Below are positions 1 to 12,643 of a DNA stretch of 64,000 nt, in pieces. Each line of letters begins with the position of its first letter. Within the stretch, counting starts at the first letter, position 1. The stretch is from Lumbricus terrestris (Eukaryota; Annelida; Clitellata; Crassiclitellata; Lumbricidae), in the NCBI GenBank assembly GCA_949752735.1, contig OX457037.1:18589039-18653038 (forward strand), in the 5' to 3' direction. The notes beneath the pieces are model-generated. The model saw only the letters and a list, made by a program, of their open reading frames with translations. It did not search any database and was not told where the DNA came from. The position numbers and the translations under genes were made by a program.

Positions 1-440
1 TTTCTTGATTTACTCTGACTTTCCTGTCAGAGGTGAAGGTGATTTCGAATGAGGAGTATAGACCCATATTATATAACACTTATCTAGCAAAGGAAAGATG
101 AATTATCCATGGCTTCACCACCGAGAAGGCAAAATTATAAACCTCGGTTGGTACAAGATCATGTCACAACTTTCTACTTGGAACAGGGGGCAGTGCAGTT
201 GTCGAATGTCGATAGGATTGAAGAATTATTGGTCTTAACGGAACCGCCTCAAATGTGTGCAGTAATCAAGCATGTCGTATAATTATGTTTAGAGATCACA
301 AGGAAATGGATTGAGTATGGGCCATCAAAGACGCACTGCGTTGTCATATGTTACGCATTGGATTTACACCCATTTTCCGGCCTTGCACTAAAAAGGTCAA
401 ACAATGACCTGTCTATTGATATGGAATAATGTCCTGGAAT
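1..440. other. unassigned AT-rich sequence
   Basis: I see no exon, repeat array or transposon end here. It lies upstream of the LINE remnant and could be older LINE sequence that is too decayed to recognise. Confidence 0.3.
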
Positions 441-446
441 GCTGGA

Positions 447-639
447 CGTAGACGGAAAAGCGGAAGACCGCGAAAGGACTGGAAGCCTGGAAGGACACTA
501 TCAAAGATGACTGGAGAAGTTGAGATGTCTGGAGATGTCATGGGAGGAGGCTGAAGAACTGGCGATGGACACACTGCACAGGGATGAGTGGAGGAGATGT
601 GATGCCCGAAGCACTGCAGCTCTGAACGGGAGGGACTAA
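447..639 (+). pseudogene. LINE reverse-transcriptase C-terminal remnant
   Basis: Pieces of the basic C-terminal tail of a non-LTR retrotransposon polymerase can be read in three successive frames. GRPRKDW is followed by WKDTIKDD, then MSWEEAEELAMDTLHRDEW, and the last frame ends in TAA at 637-639. GRP-K-W followed by an LSWEEAE-like segment is a recurring ending of LINE endonuclease/reverse-transcriptase proteins (family knowledge). The frame changes show it is dead. Only the last 60 or so residues remain, with no catalytic motif, so the clade cannot be set. Confidence 0.65.
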
Positions 640-967
640 GTTCTAAATAAATAGCGCCGGTCAATAAGGTGTTCGCTCTGACGTGACTTTTCTGTGGCGA
701 TGAAAAATCTCGGAGCTTTACTGTAGGTCAACGTTACATAACCTAGCAGGGATCTGATCAAAGACTTCTGGCTGAGAGTAGGCCTAAATTATTACAAAGG
801 ATCAGCCGGAGAGCACAGAGTTCAACCAGATCATCGCTGAGGAGAAGTTTCTTATTTTGGATAGCGTATTCCACTTTGACATGTTGATTAACACTGCTTG
901 CTGGTTTATCACGTTCGCATAAAACCATAAGCTATGAAAATGTGATAACTGCAATGGGATAGCAATG

Positions 968-990
968 GAAATAATAATAATAATAATAAT

Positions 991-1049
<59 letters not shown>

Positions 1050-1240
1050 TAATAATAATGATAATAATAATAATAATAAAATAATAATAAAAATAATAAT
1101 GAAACTTGTAATAATAATAACAAGAAGAGGCAGAATAAATATAGTAATATCGATGACAATAATAAATACATATAATAATGATAACGATGTTGATGCTGCT
1201 GTTGCTGCTGATGATGATGGTGATGATGATGAATAATATC
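968..1240. repeat. (AAT)n microsatellite grading into GAT/GCT
   Basis: An almost pure AAT tract with a few interruptions passes into GAT and GCT triplets at the right edge. The open frame across it on the minus strand is poly-Ile/Tyr and is not a gene. Confidence 0.95.
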
Positions 1241-2240
1241 ATGCGTATTAGTTTGTCAGTCGGTTATGGGTCGACGGAGCACTCCTGAGTAGTAAAATAA
1301 CCTTGAAAGGGTGCTTTATAAGTCTCTGTAATGAATGAATTAACAAATGAATAAATGAACAAACGAATGAATGAATGAATGAATATACTCTATAGTATTT
1401 TATATACTAAGCAAATTTAAAAGTAGATCATCCAACAATGCAATTTTGATTTGAAGAATGGCGTCCTAAAACTGGCACAGTAATCAGAGACAAATGGCAT
1501 GCCGACGTGTATGGAACTGCATGCAATCTCGTGAGGCAGAAACCCTTTTGTAAATGTCGTTCAAAATGCAGTTAACACTGCACTTGCCTTCGAGCTCTTT
1601 CCATTTACACTGAGAGTTGACAGAATATGTGTGAAAACATCCCAGGCCAAGAGCATAGTGACAACGCTATAGAATTGGTCGTAAATACAATATAAATAAA
1701 GAATCCTATAGGCCTAACAGAGAAAACGCTGAAAAAGATAGTGCAGCAGTTCCTATAACCCTATAGGGAATGGGAACCCTTAATTTTGGGTTAAAATTAA
1801 AGCTCACTAACGTCTGGAAGTCTAGACCGCATACATCTTCCTTTAGAATAGCCTATTATGTCTATATTATTATTAATGATTATTACAATACATAAAAGTA
1901 ATCAACTTTTGTAGATCCTTTTATTAAAAGGTAGATCTTGATTTGATTGAAAAACGCGCGCTATATCGACACATTTGGTCGTGCAGAGGTTTCAATTAAT
2001 GTCAACAGCTGGCACGGACGAGTGTCTAAAAGAAAGATAATATATTAATAATTATTATCAACATGGTTATTTTTATAAGTGTGAACCTTATTTTGCACAA
2101 ATCAAACAGCGCAAATAATTAAACAAACGCCGTCAAAACAAAGCAGTATACAATTGAAAGTATTTGGCATTTCCTCACAGATTTTTTAAAATGATTTCTG
2201 AATCTATACAGAAGTACAACTATATCTAGAATAAGTTTTT
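1241..2240. other. non-coding stretch with one retroposon-like tail
   Basis: At about 1305-1385 a short segment reading GGGTGCTTTATAAG runs into AATGAATGAATG repeats, which resembles the tails of the SINE family found elsewhere in the window. Nothing else is recognisable. Confidence 0.4.
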
Positions 2241-2244
2241 TCAC

Positions 2245-2710
2245 TCTGGCAGTGCCAGTCTTAAGCCTGAATAAAGGAGGAGGGCGACCAGTGGCGGCGC
2301 CAGGATTTCAGCTTGGGGGGCTGAATTTGGGGCGAAAGTTTTCCGTTTTCAGTCGCCAAAATTTCTGATGACCTTTTTTTGTCATCAACCAAAATTTAAA
2401 GAAAAATTTCCATTTCGCCCGTCTGAATTTCTGATGACCTTTTTTTGTCATTTGGTCGAAATCTTGGAAAACTGGTCCTTTTCCGTGACCGCCAAGCTGT
2501 CTGGCAAACCTCGTGCGTACCTCTACGGTTATTTTTTGGGGGTGGGGCTAAAGGGGTTATTCGTCCAAAAATGTTATTTTTACATGGGGAAAAAATTGAT
2601 GGCCTTTTCTAAAGGAGGCTTAGCCCCCCCAGTCCTTACCTAGCACCGCCACTGAGGGCGACGCTAAGGATCTGAGTTCTAACTGTTATCACGCTAAACT
2701 GAAACTAGCC
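2245..2710 (+). repeat. dispersed RTE-like tail repeat, split by a MITE
   Basis: The phrase GCCAGTCTTAAGCCTGAATA, then AAGGAGGAGGGCGAC, is one of four copies of the same repeat (others near 17990, 23245 and 46612). Here it is interrupted at 2289-2654 by a hAT-type MITE and resumes after the duplicated AGGGCGAC. The other copies continue with a CACTGATGATCTTTGTTATC-like segment. From memory this resembles the 3' ends of RTE-type LINEs; I could not check that. Confidence 0.6.
2289..2654. mobile_element. hAT-type MITE with 8-bp TSD AGGGCGAC
   Basis: The 366-bp insert begins CAGTGGCGGCGCCAGGA and ends with the partly complementary ACCGCCACTG. It is flanked by perfect copies of AGGGCGAC at 2281-2288 and 2655-2662. 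Eight-base duplications with CAG...CTG ends are typical of hAT transposons. It carries no transposase. The interior phrase TGATGACC-(T)n-GTCATCAACC is shared with the elements at 15611 and 53234, so the three are related. Confidence 0.88.
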
Positions 2711-3090
2711 TGCTTCGAGTGATCATCATTATAATTGATGTCTTATAACTTTCATGTTTGATTAAAGACGCAATACAAGTCAATAGGTTAGAGAGCTTGA
2801 TCACGATGATTTTTGATGATTAAGGTTGACTTCTATCAGCGTATGATTATTATTCTACATTTAGCCTTGCATTGCACGCTATATTAATTTCGTCTCCTTG
2901 GTCAGTCTTTGTTTCCTTCTGCATTTATAGGCTATATATTATTTAGTATTCACTTTTTCTGTATCTGTTTTATTATATTTATATCTATTTTTCTGTTTAT
3001 ATTATTGTTATTATTATGCGCACTTTAATTAATATACTGGCCACGCTTGGAAATTGTGCCTAAAGATTTTGTGCGGCAACGAATTATAAT
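2711..3090. other. AT-rich unassigned sequence
   Basis: No open frame, repeat border or transposon end is recognised. Confidence 0.3.
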
Positions 3091-3249
3091 ATTAAAAATA
3101 ATAATTTTTAATAAATAAAAATAATAAAAATAATAATAATAATAATAATAATAAAATCAATAATAATAATAATAGTAATAATAATAATAATAATTTCTAA
3201 TAATGATCTATAATAATAATAATTTCTAGTAATGGTTATAATAATAATA

Positions 3250-3318
<69 letters not shown>

Positions 3319-3345
3319 TAATAATAAAAATAATTAAAGATTATA
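3091..3345. repeat. (AAT)n and (GAT)n microsatellite
   Basis: Imperfect AAT repeats enclose a pure GAT block at about 3250-3285. Confidence 0.95.
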
Positions 3346-5190
3346 AATCAATTAAAAAATTCATTTCTTTTTTGGCTTTTTCACATATCCAATCTAATTG
3401 AAGGCAGTTCTGCGTTACAGCGTTTATTTATGTAGTTGTATTCAAACAATTTATTCTCTGCGAATCTAATAAGATTTAAATGAAATTTTTCAATAAGCAG
3501 TATCCTCTCTATATAGCCAAACATCTCGTGGTTCGCTCTGAATAAATATATCCCTGTGATGTGAATTTCACGCTTCAAATAAATTTTATGAAGAAATTAG
3601 CAAAAGAATGTCCGAAGTAATTATGGATTTTCTGATTGCACGCGCTGAGTCAAGTTGTCTCGTGGCAGCCTACTGTGCCACGAACAAGACCAGACTATAG
3701 TCGATAGATTTGCTAGAGTCCAGAGAAAAAGACATGATCAAAGAGTTTAACGACTGCTTCCAACATCAAAGAACATTGCCGTCGACAGAAAAATTCTTTA
3801 GAACAGTTCTGGCCGGTCGCGTGGCAAAATACAACCCTATTAGGAAAGAGACCGAGGAGCAGTGATGGTGTGTGGTGTCTTTAGGTCGAGAGAAATAAAA
3901 GAAATGACGGATTGCATCGAATATGGTAAGATTTCTTTAAGAATGCGCAACGCCTCAAATGAAAAACTGACTGCTCCCAGTCTGCTTATTGCCCAGACTC
4001 TGCTGCCTGGATTTCGTAGATGGCGTTATCAATTTTCAGCTGTATTGATTTATGTTGTACTGCAATGTCCTGCATTCTATTGTGTATTATATTGTGTTCT
4101 GATGCACTGCACTGCACTGCACTGCACGCCATTGAGCCCAATTCTACTCGTTTTTCTGAACTATAATCTAGATCCCGAATTTCCGATCCTGATTTTGTTG
4201 ACATTACACTTTACATCTTAATCTTATGATGTAATTCAATCTTGTATTACCAATAATTTATTATTACTACTTCAATGTAGTGCGATTCATGCATTAATTT
4301 ATATGGCGCTCCTTTAGGAGAAACTACTCTTAGGCACTCCCGACTGGCCGACTCCAGCGCGCCCAAAAGGAGCAGTTTTAAGTTTAGCACGGAAGGATTC
4401 CAGGGTGTGGGCGTATACGCTCTAAAGGAAGGTCATTCCAGACCACTGGACCAATAACAGAGTTGACATCGGTTCTTCAGGGTATAGCGTAACGAGCCTT
4501 GGATACCCAACATTAGGCAACATAATGATGTTGTGTGTCCTATTGTTCGTTTGCAAGTGGAGTAATAAAGAATATATACTTGTTTACTTCTATACCTAAT
4601 TCTGATTATATTTATAAGGGATTAGGCCAATGAGAAGTGGCCTACACATGACCAACACAAGTGTGCGGGTCGCTCTACCGTTGAAACGCATTCCACAAAC
4701 AGTGCATAACACTTGCTCGCCGTGAACCGTTCATAAGACGGCATCCCACATGATTTTATTACATGCCAATTATAGAGGTAATTATTTTTTCCCAATACTG
4801 ACAACTCTTATTGCAACCAGTGGCTCGAGAAGTCTCCGCAAATATGTTGACAACCTTCTTTTAGTGTTGCTTGGCAAATCCATTCGTTACATTTTATGGC
4901 CTGTCAGAAGACAGCCCAGAGAGGTTTTATTAGGTGTTTGAACCAGCCACGTAGTAGGTCTAACGTTGTAGATAAAATTTCTTCTGATAGGAACATTGAG
5001 GCATCGCGCATGCGTGAGCAAATGCGTTTGATCAAGCCACTGGATTAATGCGACGTCCTATGTTTACACAGTATACCTGACACGAATGCAAGAAATGCGC
5101 TGCATAAGTTTCAGGTGCAAATTCATTTGTTTAATTTTGCTCTGTTATTGAATTCTGTCCTTGATCTAAACCTGTCCATAACGAATAGAA
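3346..5190. other. unassigned sequence with short repeat traces
   Basis: It holds a short CACTG run (about 4103-4127) and a minus-strand SINE-tail trace near 4300-4360 (GGCGCTCCTTTAGGAG). Open frames here are short and show no protein features I recognise. Confidence 0.35.
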
Positions 5191-5536
5191 GACATTCTAT
5201 TCTATTCTGTTCTGTTCTGTTCTGTTCTGTTCTATTCTAATCTATTCTATTCTGTTCTGTTCTGTTCTGAGCTATTCTATTCCATTCTATTCTATTCTAT
5301 TATGTTCTGTTCTGAGCTGTTCTATTCTATTCCATTCTATTCTATTCTATTCTATTCCATTCTATTCTATTCTATTCCATTCCATTCCATTCTATTCTAT
5401 TCTATTCCATTCTATTCCATTCCATTCTATTCCATTCTATTCTATTCCATTCTATGCTATTCTATTCTATTCTATTCCAGTCTACTCTACTCTATTCTAT
5501 TCTATTCTGTTCTATTCTGTTCTATTCTACTCTACA
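5191..5536. repeat. (TTCTA)n pentanucleotide array with TTCCA and TTCTG variants
   Basis: About 345 bp of pentamers. TTCTG dominates on the left, then TTCTA and TTCCA alternate. The open frame is a repeat translation. Confidence 0.95.
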
Positions 5537-5570
5537 TGTATTCTCGTGTATACATCACATTACATTCTTG

Positions 5571-5790
5571 GAGAGCGGTGATATAAGCCTTAGGGGTATG
5601 TTTGGTGTCTTGGAAACGGAAAGTTGCAGGTTCGATTCCACATCAAGTTAAAGCGTAGGGACCTTGAGCAAGTCCTTCGCTCGCAATTGATTATGCGCTT
5701 CAGCGCTAAATTCCGATCCAGTGTCCGCGCTGTAGTCGAGAGCGCCTCTTATTAGCAATCTTGAAGGGGCACTATAACAAGTGCTCATAC
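5571..5790 (+). mobile_element. tRNA-derived SINE, diverged copy
   Basis: It matches the SINE at 17089-17310 along its length: the B-box-like GCAGGTTCGATTCC, then GTAGGGACCTTGAGCAAGTC, TCGCAATTG, GAGCGCCTCT, and the tail CACTATAACAAGTGC. The A-box end is degraded. No clean TSD was found. Confidence 0.8.
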
Positions 5791-6004
5791 ATTCATCAAA
5801 CCTACATTACAGTTACACATGCTGACTAAATACACACATAATAGTATTATAATAATAATAGTGACGTAAAGAAAACTGATAATGAAGTTACAGCATCTAC
5901 AGTTTGCGGTCAAACAAAAAATGGGACAGCGACGACCATGAGAGTTTCTCAGTGACGACTACAAGTCCAATCAGCTGTAATCGTGTCCATTCAATCTCTC
6001 TTTA

Positions 6005-6262
6005 TCTGCGTATCTGTGTGTCTGTCTGTCTGTCTGCGCATCTGTCTGTCTGCGCATCTGTCTTTCTGTCCGTCTGCCTGTCTGTGAAAATATTTAGCCG
6101 CCTATCGACCGATCTGACTCTGTGGCTGTCAATCAATCAACCAATCAATCAATCAATCTATCAATTAGTCAATCAATCAATCAGGTAAGCAATCAAGCAA
6201 TCAACCAAGTAATCAATCAAGCAATTAGTTAATTAGTAAATCAATTGATCGATATTCCTGCT
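6005..6262. repeat. (CTGT)n then (AATC)n tetranucleotide tracts
   Basis: A CTGT/CTGC-rich block (6005-6085) is followed by AATC repeats (6121-6262). Confidence 0.9.
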
Positions 6263-6269
6263 TATCAAT

Positions 6270-6590
6270 CTATCTGTATATCTGTCTGTCTATCAATCCG
6301 TCCATCTGTCCATCCATCCATCCGACCATCCGTCCGTCCATCCATCCACCTCTCCATCCATTCATCCATCCATACATCCAACCATTCGTCCATCCATCCA
6401 TCCATAGATCCATCCATCCATTCATCCATCCATTCATCCATCTATCCTTCCATCCATTCATCCATCCATCCATCCATAGATCCATCCATCCATTCATCCA
6501 TCCATTCATCCATCTATCCATCCGTCCGTCCATCCATCCATCCATCTATCTATCTGTTTGTGTTGCTATTTATCTTTCCATCTATCAGTC
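6270..6590. repeat. (CATC)n array with longer-period structure
   Basis: Imperfect CATC repeats in which a phrase containing CATAGATCCATCCATCC recurs (around 6400 and 6475), so a larger unit has been duplicated. Open frames on both strands are repeat translations. Confidence 0.93.
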
Positions 6591-6804
6591 GATATGATTA
6601 AATATCTGCTATCATCATCTGCCCATCCGTTCTTCTGCCTTTCCATCTTTTTTTTATTGATTTCAATTCTTATTTCGAAATATATTCTACTTTTTTTCAC
6701 TGTTTGCTAAACGTTGGTAGCCAATCTGTAGGCTACTTTAAGGTCTATCCACACCTGCGTTTGCAATTGCCCGTCTCTTTCGTTGTCTGTTTCTTCGTCT
6801 GCGC

Positions 6805-6901
6805 CTCCCTCCCTCCCTCCCTCCCTCCCTCCCTCCCTCCCTCCCTTTCTCCCTCCCTCCCTCCCTCCCTTCCTCCCTCCCTCCCTCCCTCCCTGCCTCC
6901 C
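6805..6901. repeat. (CCCT)n polypyrimidine tract
   Basis: Nearly pure CTCC repeat of about 95 bp on the + strand. Confidence 0.95.
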
Positions 6902-7530
6902 ATCAGTTGTTGTTGTCGTGTATCCAGTATCCACTTCTCGCTGTTGGTGCAAGGCTGTTGGATGAGGTGTTCGTGATGCAATGTAATCTGTTAGCTAAGA
7001 TGTGATGTGATGTGGCTCATAATTATGTCGATGGGTATTGCTTCGTGAGATAATGTTATTTAAGACTGTCTTTGATATCTGCTTCTTGGTTAATGACAAC
7101 TCGCCTGAGAGCTCACAATTTTGAAGTACAAAGGATGATAAGAACTTCATACCTGTATACTATAGGATACTCTATAAATAGGCTATAGGATCTCAATGCT
7201 TAATAAATGACCTGTAAAGAATATTTATTGATGTACAGCACAATTTATTAACTATTTTATATTTCACCCTGCAGCCGTGTTGCGACTTGCCAACCTGATT
7301 TCTATTAAACGAAGATAATAATTTATACATAACCGGAAGACATATTATTTTAGTTGAACGCTTATTTTACGTTGCGCTACATTTGCAGACTAAATATTTG
7401 CAGATAATTAATCGCGAAGCAAAGAAAACGGGTATTGAACAGTGGATTAGTAGACTGTGGTTACGTTATATGGCTCTGTTTGATGCGGTGTCACGTGATT
7501 TAATACCATGTGGTCATTTTATACAATTGT
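6902..7530. other. unassigned sequence before the satellite
   Basis: Only a short GATGTGATGTG run near 7000 and AT-rich unique sequence; no gene seen. Confidence 0.3.
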
Positions 7531-10075
7531 CTGCGATGCAATGCAATGCGGTTGAATGTGATTATGATGCGATGTAATGTAGTTGAATGTGATTATGATG
7601 CGATGCAATGTGGTTGAATGTGATTATGATGCGATGTAATGTGGTTGGATGTGATTATGATGCGATGCAATGTGGTTGAATGTGATTATGATGCGATGCA
7701 ATGTGGTTGAATGTGATTATGATGCGATGCAATGTGGTTGAATGTGATTATGATGCGATGTAATGTGGTTGGATGTGATTATGATGCGATGCAATGTGGT
7801 TAAATGGGATTATGATGCGATGCAATGTGGTTGAATGTGATTATGATGCGATGTAATGTGGTTGGATGTGATTATGATGCGATGCAATGTGGTTAAATGT
7901 GATTATGATGCGATGCAATGTGGTTGAATGTGATTATAATGCGATGCAATGTGGTTAAATGGGATTATGATGCGATGCAATGTGGTTGAATGTGATTATG
8001 ATGCGATGTAATGTGGTTGGATGTGATTATGATGCGATGCAATGTGGTTAAATGTGATTATGATGCGATGCAATGTGGTTGAATGTGATTATAATGCGAT
8101 GCAATGTGGTTGAATGTGATTATGATGCGATGCAATGTGGTTGAATGTGATTATAATGCAATGCGGTTGAATGTGATTATGATGCGATGTAATGTAGTTG
8201 AATGTGATTATGATGCGATGCAATGTGGTTGAATGTGATTATGATGCGATGTAATGTGGTTGGATGTGATTATGATGCGATGCAATGTGGTTGAATGTGA
8301 TTATGATGCGATGTAATGTGGTTGGATGTGATTATGATGCGATGCAATGTGGTTAAATGTGATTATGATGCGATGCAATGTGGTTGAATGTGATTATAAT
8401 GCGATGCAATGTGGTTAAATGGGATTATGATGCGATGCAATGTGGTTGAATGTGATTATGATGCGATGTAATGTGGTTGGATGTGATTATGATGCGATGC
8501 AATGTGGTTAAATGTGATTATGATGCGATGCAATGTGGTTGAATGTGATTATAATGCGATGCAATGTGGTTGAATGTGATTATGATGCGATGCAATGTGG
8601 TTGAATGTGATTATAATGCAATGTGGTTGAATGTGATTTTGATTCGATGCAATGTGGTTGAATGTGATCATGATTCGATGCAATGTGGTTGAATGTGATT
8701 ATGATGCGATGTAATGTGGTTGGATGTGATTATGATGCGATGCAATGTGGTTAAATGTGATTATGATGCGATGTAATGTGGTTGGATGTGATTATGATGC
8801 GATGCAATGTGGTTAAATGTGATTATGATGCGATGCAATGTGGTTGAATGTGATTATAATGCGATGCAATGTGGTTAAATGGGATTATGATGCGATGCAA
8901 TGTGGTTGAATGTGATTATGATGCGATGTAATGTGGTTGGATGTGATTATGATGCGATGCAATGTGGTTAAATGTGATTATGATGCGATGCAATGTGGTT
9001 GAATGTGATTATAATGCGATGCAATGTGGTTGAATGTGATTATGATGCGATGCAATGTGGTTGAATGTGATTATAATGCAATGCGGTTGAATGTGATTAT
9101 GATGCGATGTAATGTAGTTGAATGTGATTATGATGCGATGCAATGTGGTTGAATGTGATTATGATGCGATGTAATGTGGTTGGATGTGATTATGATGCGA
9201 TGCAATGTGGTTGAATGTGATTATGATGCGATGTAATGTGGTTGGATGTGATTATGATGCGATGCAATGTGGTTAAATGTGATTATGATGCGATGCAATG
9301 TGGTTGAATGTGATTATAATGCGATGCAATGTGGTTAAATGGGATTATGATGCGATGCAATGTGGTTGAATGTGATTATGATGCGATGTAATGTGGTTGG
9401 ATGTGATTATGATGCGATGCAATGTGGTTAAATGTGATTATGATGCGATGCAATGTGGTTGAATGTGATTATAATGCGATGCAATGTGGTTGAAAGTGAT
9501 TATGATGCGATGCAATGTGGTTGAATGTGATTATAATGCAATGTGGTTGAATGTGATTTTGATTCGATGCAATGTGGTTGAATGTGATCATGATTCGATG
9601 CAATGTGGTTGCATGTGATTATGATGCAATGCAATGTGATTGCATGTGATTATGATGCAATGCAATGTGGTTGAATGTGATCATGATTCGATGCAATGTG
9701 GTTGAATGTGATTTTGATTCGATGCAATGTGGTTGAATGTGATTATGATGTGATGCAATGGGGTTGAATGTGATTATGATGTGATGCAATGTGGTTGAAT
9801 GTGATTATGATGTGATGCAATGTGGTTGAATGTGATTATAATGCAATGTGGTTGAATGTGATTTTGATGCGATGCAATGTGGTTGAATGTGATTATGATG
9901 CGATGCAATGTGGTTGCATTTGATTATGATACGATGCAATGTGGTTAAATGTGATTATATTACGATGCAATGTGGCTAAATGTGATTATAATGCGATGCA
10001 ATGTGATTGAATGTGATTTTGATGCAATGCAATGTGGTTGAATGTGATTATGATGCGATGCAATGTGATTTGATG
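7531..10075. repeat. 31-bp satellite with a 460-bp higher-order repeat
   Basis: About 82 units of a 31-bp monomer built on TGATTATGATGCGATGCAAT followed by GTGGTTGAATG. Variants include GTAATG, GGTTGGATG, GGTTAAATG and TAAATGGG. A short 26-bp unit (TTATAATGCAATG) starts at 8151, 8611, 9071 and 9531, exactly 460 bp apart. The TAAATGGG variant sits at 7956, 8416, 8876 and 9336, again 460 bp apart. The higher-order unit is therefore fourteen 31-mers plus one 26-mer. Units become irregular after about 9600. Confidence 0.95.
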
Positions 10076-10700
10076 ATGCTGAATGCAATGTTGCGATATT
10101 CAGCGTCACATTATTATCTAGCGCAATTATTCATCTGACGTCAGGTTGCGCATAACGAGACGTTGATGAATTTGTAACGATGAATTATTTAATTATGGAT
10201 GATATCTCGTAGTCGGTCACACAACGATCCAATCACCGATACTTACACCAAATGAACCCCGAATGCTTCCTCCGCCTGCTCTACCTCGGCCCCTAACAAG
10301 GCAGCACCCTTGACAAACCGTCTCCTTGCGTTTCGTTTAGCATCCATCCATCCCCCAGCGTCTGTCCTCCGTCCTCGTGGACACGGCACTCGTGCTGTAC
10401 TCGCGGTCGATGAGAAATGTCATCGTCATGGACAGTATAGCACTTCTAGGTAAGTGCACTTAAGTTCGACGCGGCGTCGTTTGAACGATTGACGGACAAG
10501 TGGATGTGATGGTGGAAAGCGACCACGAACCAAAGATCTCGCTATGTGTATCTACATATAATAATATCTATATGTGCAATAATAATATCTATATGTGAAA
10601 TAATATCACGTGTGTACATACACGATATGATGTGATGCTATGTACTAATATAGATGGGGTACAAGACATTGCTCGGGAATTTCGGTTTATCGCCCCCGCA
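10076..10700. other. unassigned sequence after the satellite
   Basis: Contains a short duplicated phrase AATAATATCTATATGTG near 10560-10600. No exon seen. Confidence 0.3.
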
Positions 10701-10707
10701 TGGTCAC

Positions 10708-11060
10708 GGGTGAGGAGTTGGTGGGTGGTTCTGGTAGCCCTCTATCTAGCTGGAAGTTTTGAGATGAATAGTTGCAAACTGTGGCAGTACCAAGCGCTGT
10801 CTGGGAAGTTTTTTTTCTTTCGCCACTTACATCTGAGCTATTATAGATGCAGGGTGAGGAGTGTGGGGGCGAAATGGGCCGGAATTGTTTTGCTGGCCCT
10901 CTGTGTAGGTGCAAAATTTCAGGTGTGCGAAAGTGTGATCAAGGTGTTGAAACGGGGCGGTTTTGTTAGTGCACTTTTTATGTGCCTTCATCCCGCCATT
11001 AGGGTGAGGGGAATCGGTCAAGTCCTTAATTAGGTGTCTCTGGTGGCTCTGCTCATGCAC
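10708..11060. repeat. possible three-copy degenerate tandem repeat, about 145 bp
   Basis: The phrase GGGTGAGGAG/GGGTGAGGGG recurs near 10710, 10854 and 11001. Each is followed by a weakly similar stretch ending in a GCCCTCT- or GGCTCT-like segment. Divergence is high. An open frame of 133 codons crosses it, but I see no protein features in it. Confidence 0.35.
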
Positions 11061-11352
11061 ATGGTTTTAGGTCAATTATAGATGTGAAACTGCGTTCGTG
11101 CATTTTGAACAAACATACGCCTTCATAGTTTTTTTTTACTGCATACATTCTCCTTCATAGATTGTATATCATGCATGTATAATTATGTGTGTGTGGCTAC
11201 TTGTGCATGGAAGTATAAATGCATGTGGTAATAGACTGGTCCACAAACCATAGCCAAAAAATTAAGTTTTTAGAATTCTTTCTCCACAAGGCTTATTTTT
11301 GTCCACTTGGGTTAGGTAGTCTCCCTGTAAAATTTCAGCCTGATTGTGCAAC

Positions 11353-12643
11353 ATTTAGAGGTCAACCCATTCTGAACATTTCACTTGAGTGCTAATAATG
11401 CCTTTTCGTCATGTTAAACGTTGTAATTAGACCAATATGGCTTCGTCTATTTTGAGATCCTACCCAGAGCACTGGCTATGGGAAAACTGTCTCTCGATTG
11501 TCTACTGCAAGATTACCACGCAGCCTGGATGCACAGCAACTGCTTCAGTTTCATAATATCACTAAAGGGAAAGTTGCAAAATGGCCCGTGATGCAGTTGT
11601 TTGTATATGGATGCTTGCCAGAAATACCAACACAGTCGGTTGACTGGTGGGTCAGGAAACTGTCAAAACTTTATTAGAATTACCTAACTCTGAAGACTCA
11701 CAGACCACTATCAAGAGAAAATGATAGGATGAAGAATACATGTTCAAGAGTGATCTTCAGAAATTGTTTGATATTACCTCAAAGAATGTGATGACAGAAA
11801 TCCAGAGAGAAGGAGAATTTCTTCGAATGCAAAAAGAAGACGTGTTTTCCAGTAACATGAGGGGAGTAGACATAAAGACGGCAGCAAAAGAGCAGAAAAA
11901 GGCAACGATAGGAGAATGGTGAAAATTTATATGAAGAACGCAAGACAAAAGGCAGTAATGAAGCCGTATAGGCGAACTTTCTGCGTTGGCATCTAGTCAG
12001 GATTCAGAAGAAGAATACTATTTGACTTAATACAATGATGAGTGTCAGACAACCTAGTCATCGTACGAGTACATATTCGTCTACACTCTTCAATGGCTGC
12101 ATAAACCGCTGCTACTAACTGCCCCATTATCAAAAAGGATCTAAGAACATCTTCTTTAGCTTAGTTGTTGGTGCTTTGTGTCGTGTTGGCCTTCCAGACC
12201 GTTATGATGTGTTTGTAAATGGAGCTGCCACACTGGCGATTGGTTGTGACATTAATTTCAGAAATAACATTTTCTAGAAGTTCATAAAAGATAAACAAGA
12301 AGCAGCTGCAATGGAAGAACAAGAGTGCACACTGGTAGGTCTGCTATTACCTCACTGAGAAATCAAAATGTTGCCCATGCAGCATCGACGGATAAAATGA
12401 AAATATGGACCGCATAGCTATTATCCTTCTCACTGGAAATGCCAGGAAATCTCTTGGCAATCCCAAAAGTGGCTAGCGACATACAAGAAGGTGACTCTCA
12501 GACCAGTGTTGAAGTAATTGAGAAATGGAATCTTCCCCAGATAGCGCTCAATGTCGCTCAGCTCGTACATTAACCATTGCGGAACAATTTATCTTCTTCT
12601 GTCCAAATAACATAAAAAGTGTCAAATGGGTTGACCTCTAAAT
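11353..12643. mobile_element. degraded DNA transposon bounded by a 19-bp perfect inverted repeat
   Basis: ATTTAGAGGTCAACCCATT at 11353-11371 recurs as its exact reverse complement at 12625-12643. Between them lies broken coding-like sequence, including a 60-codon frame (11740-11922) that looks protein-like (FKSDLQKLFDI, FLRMQKEDVF). I do not recognise the family and saw no clear target-site duplication. The repeats may lie inside the true ends. Confidence 0.5.

Noticed and set aside
7531..10075. CRISPR-like regular repeats
   Set aside because: Units are contiguous with no unique spacers, and the context is animal DNA; this is a satellite array.
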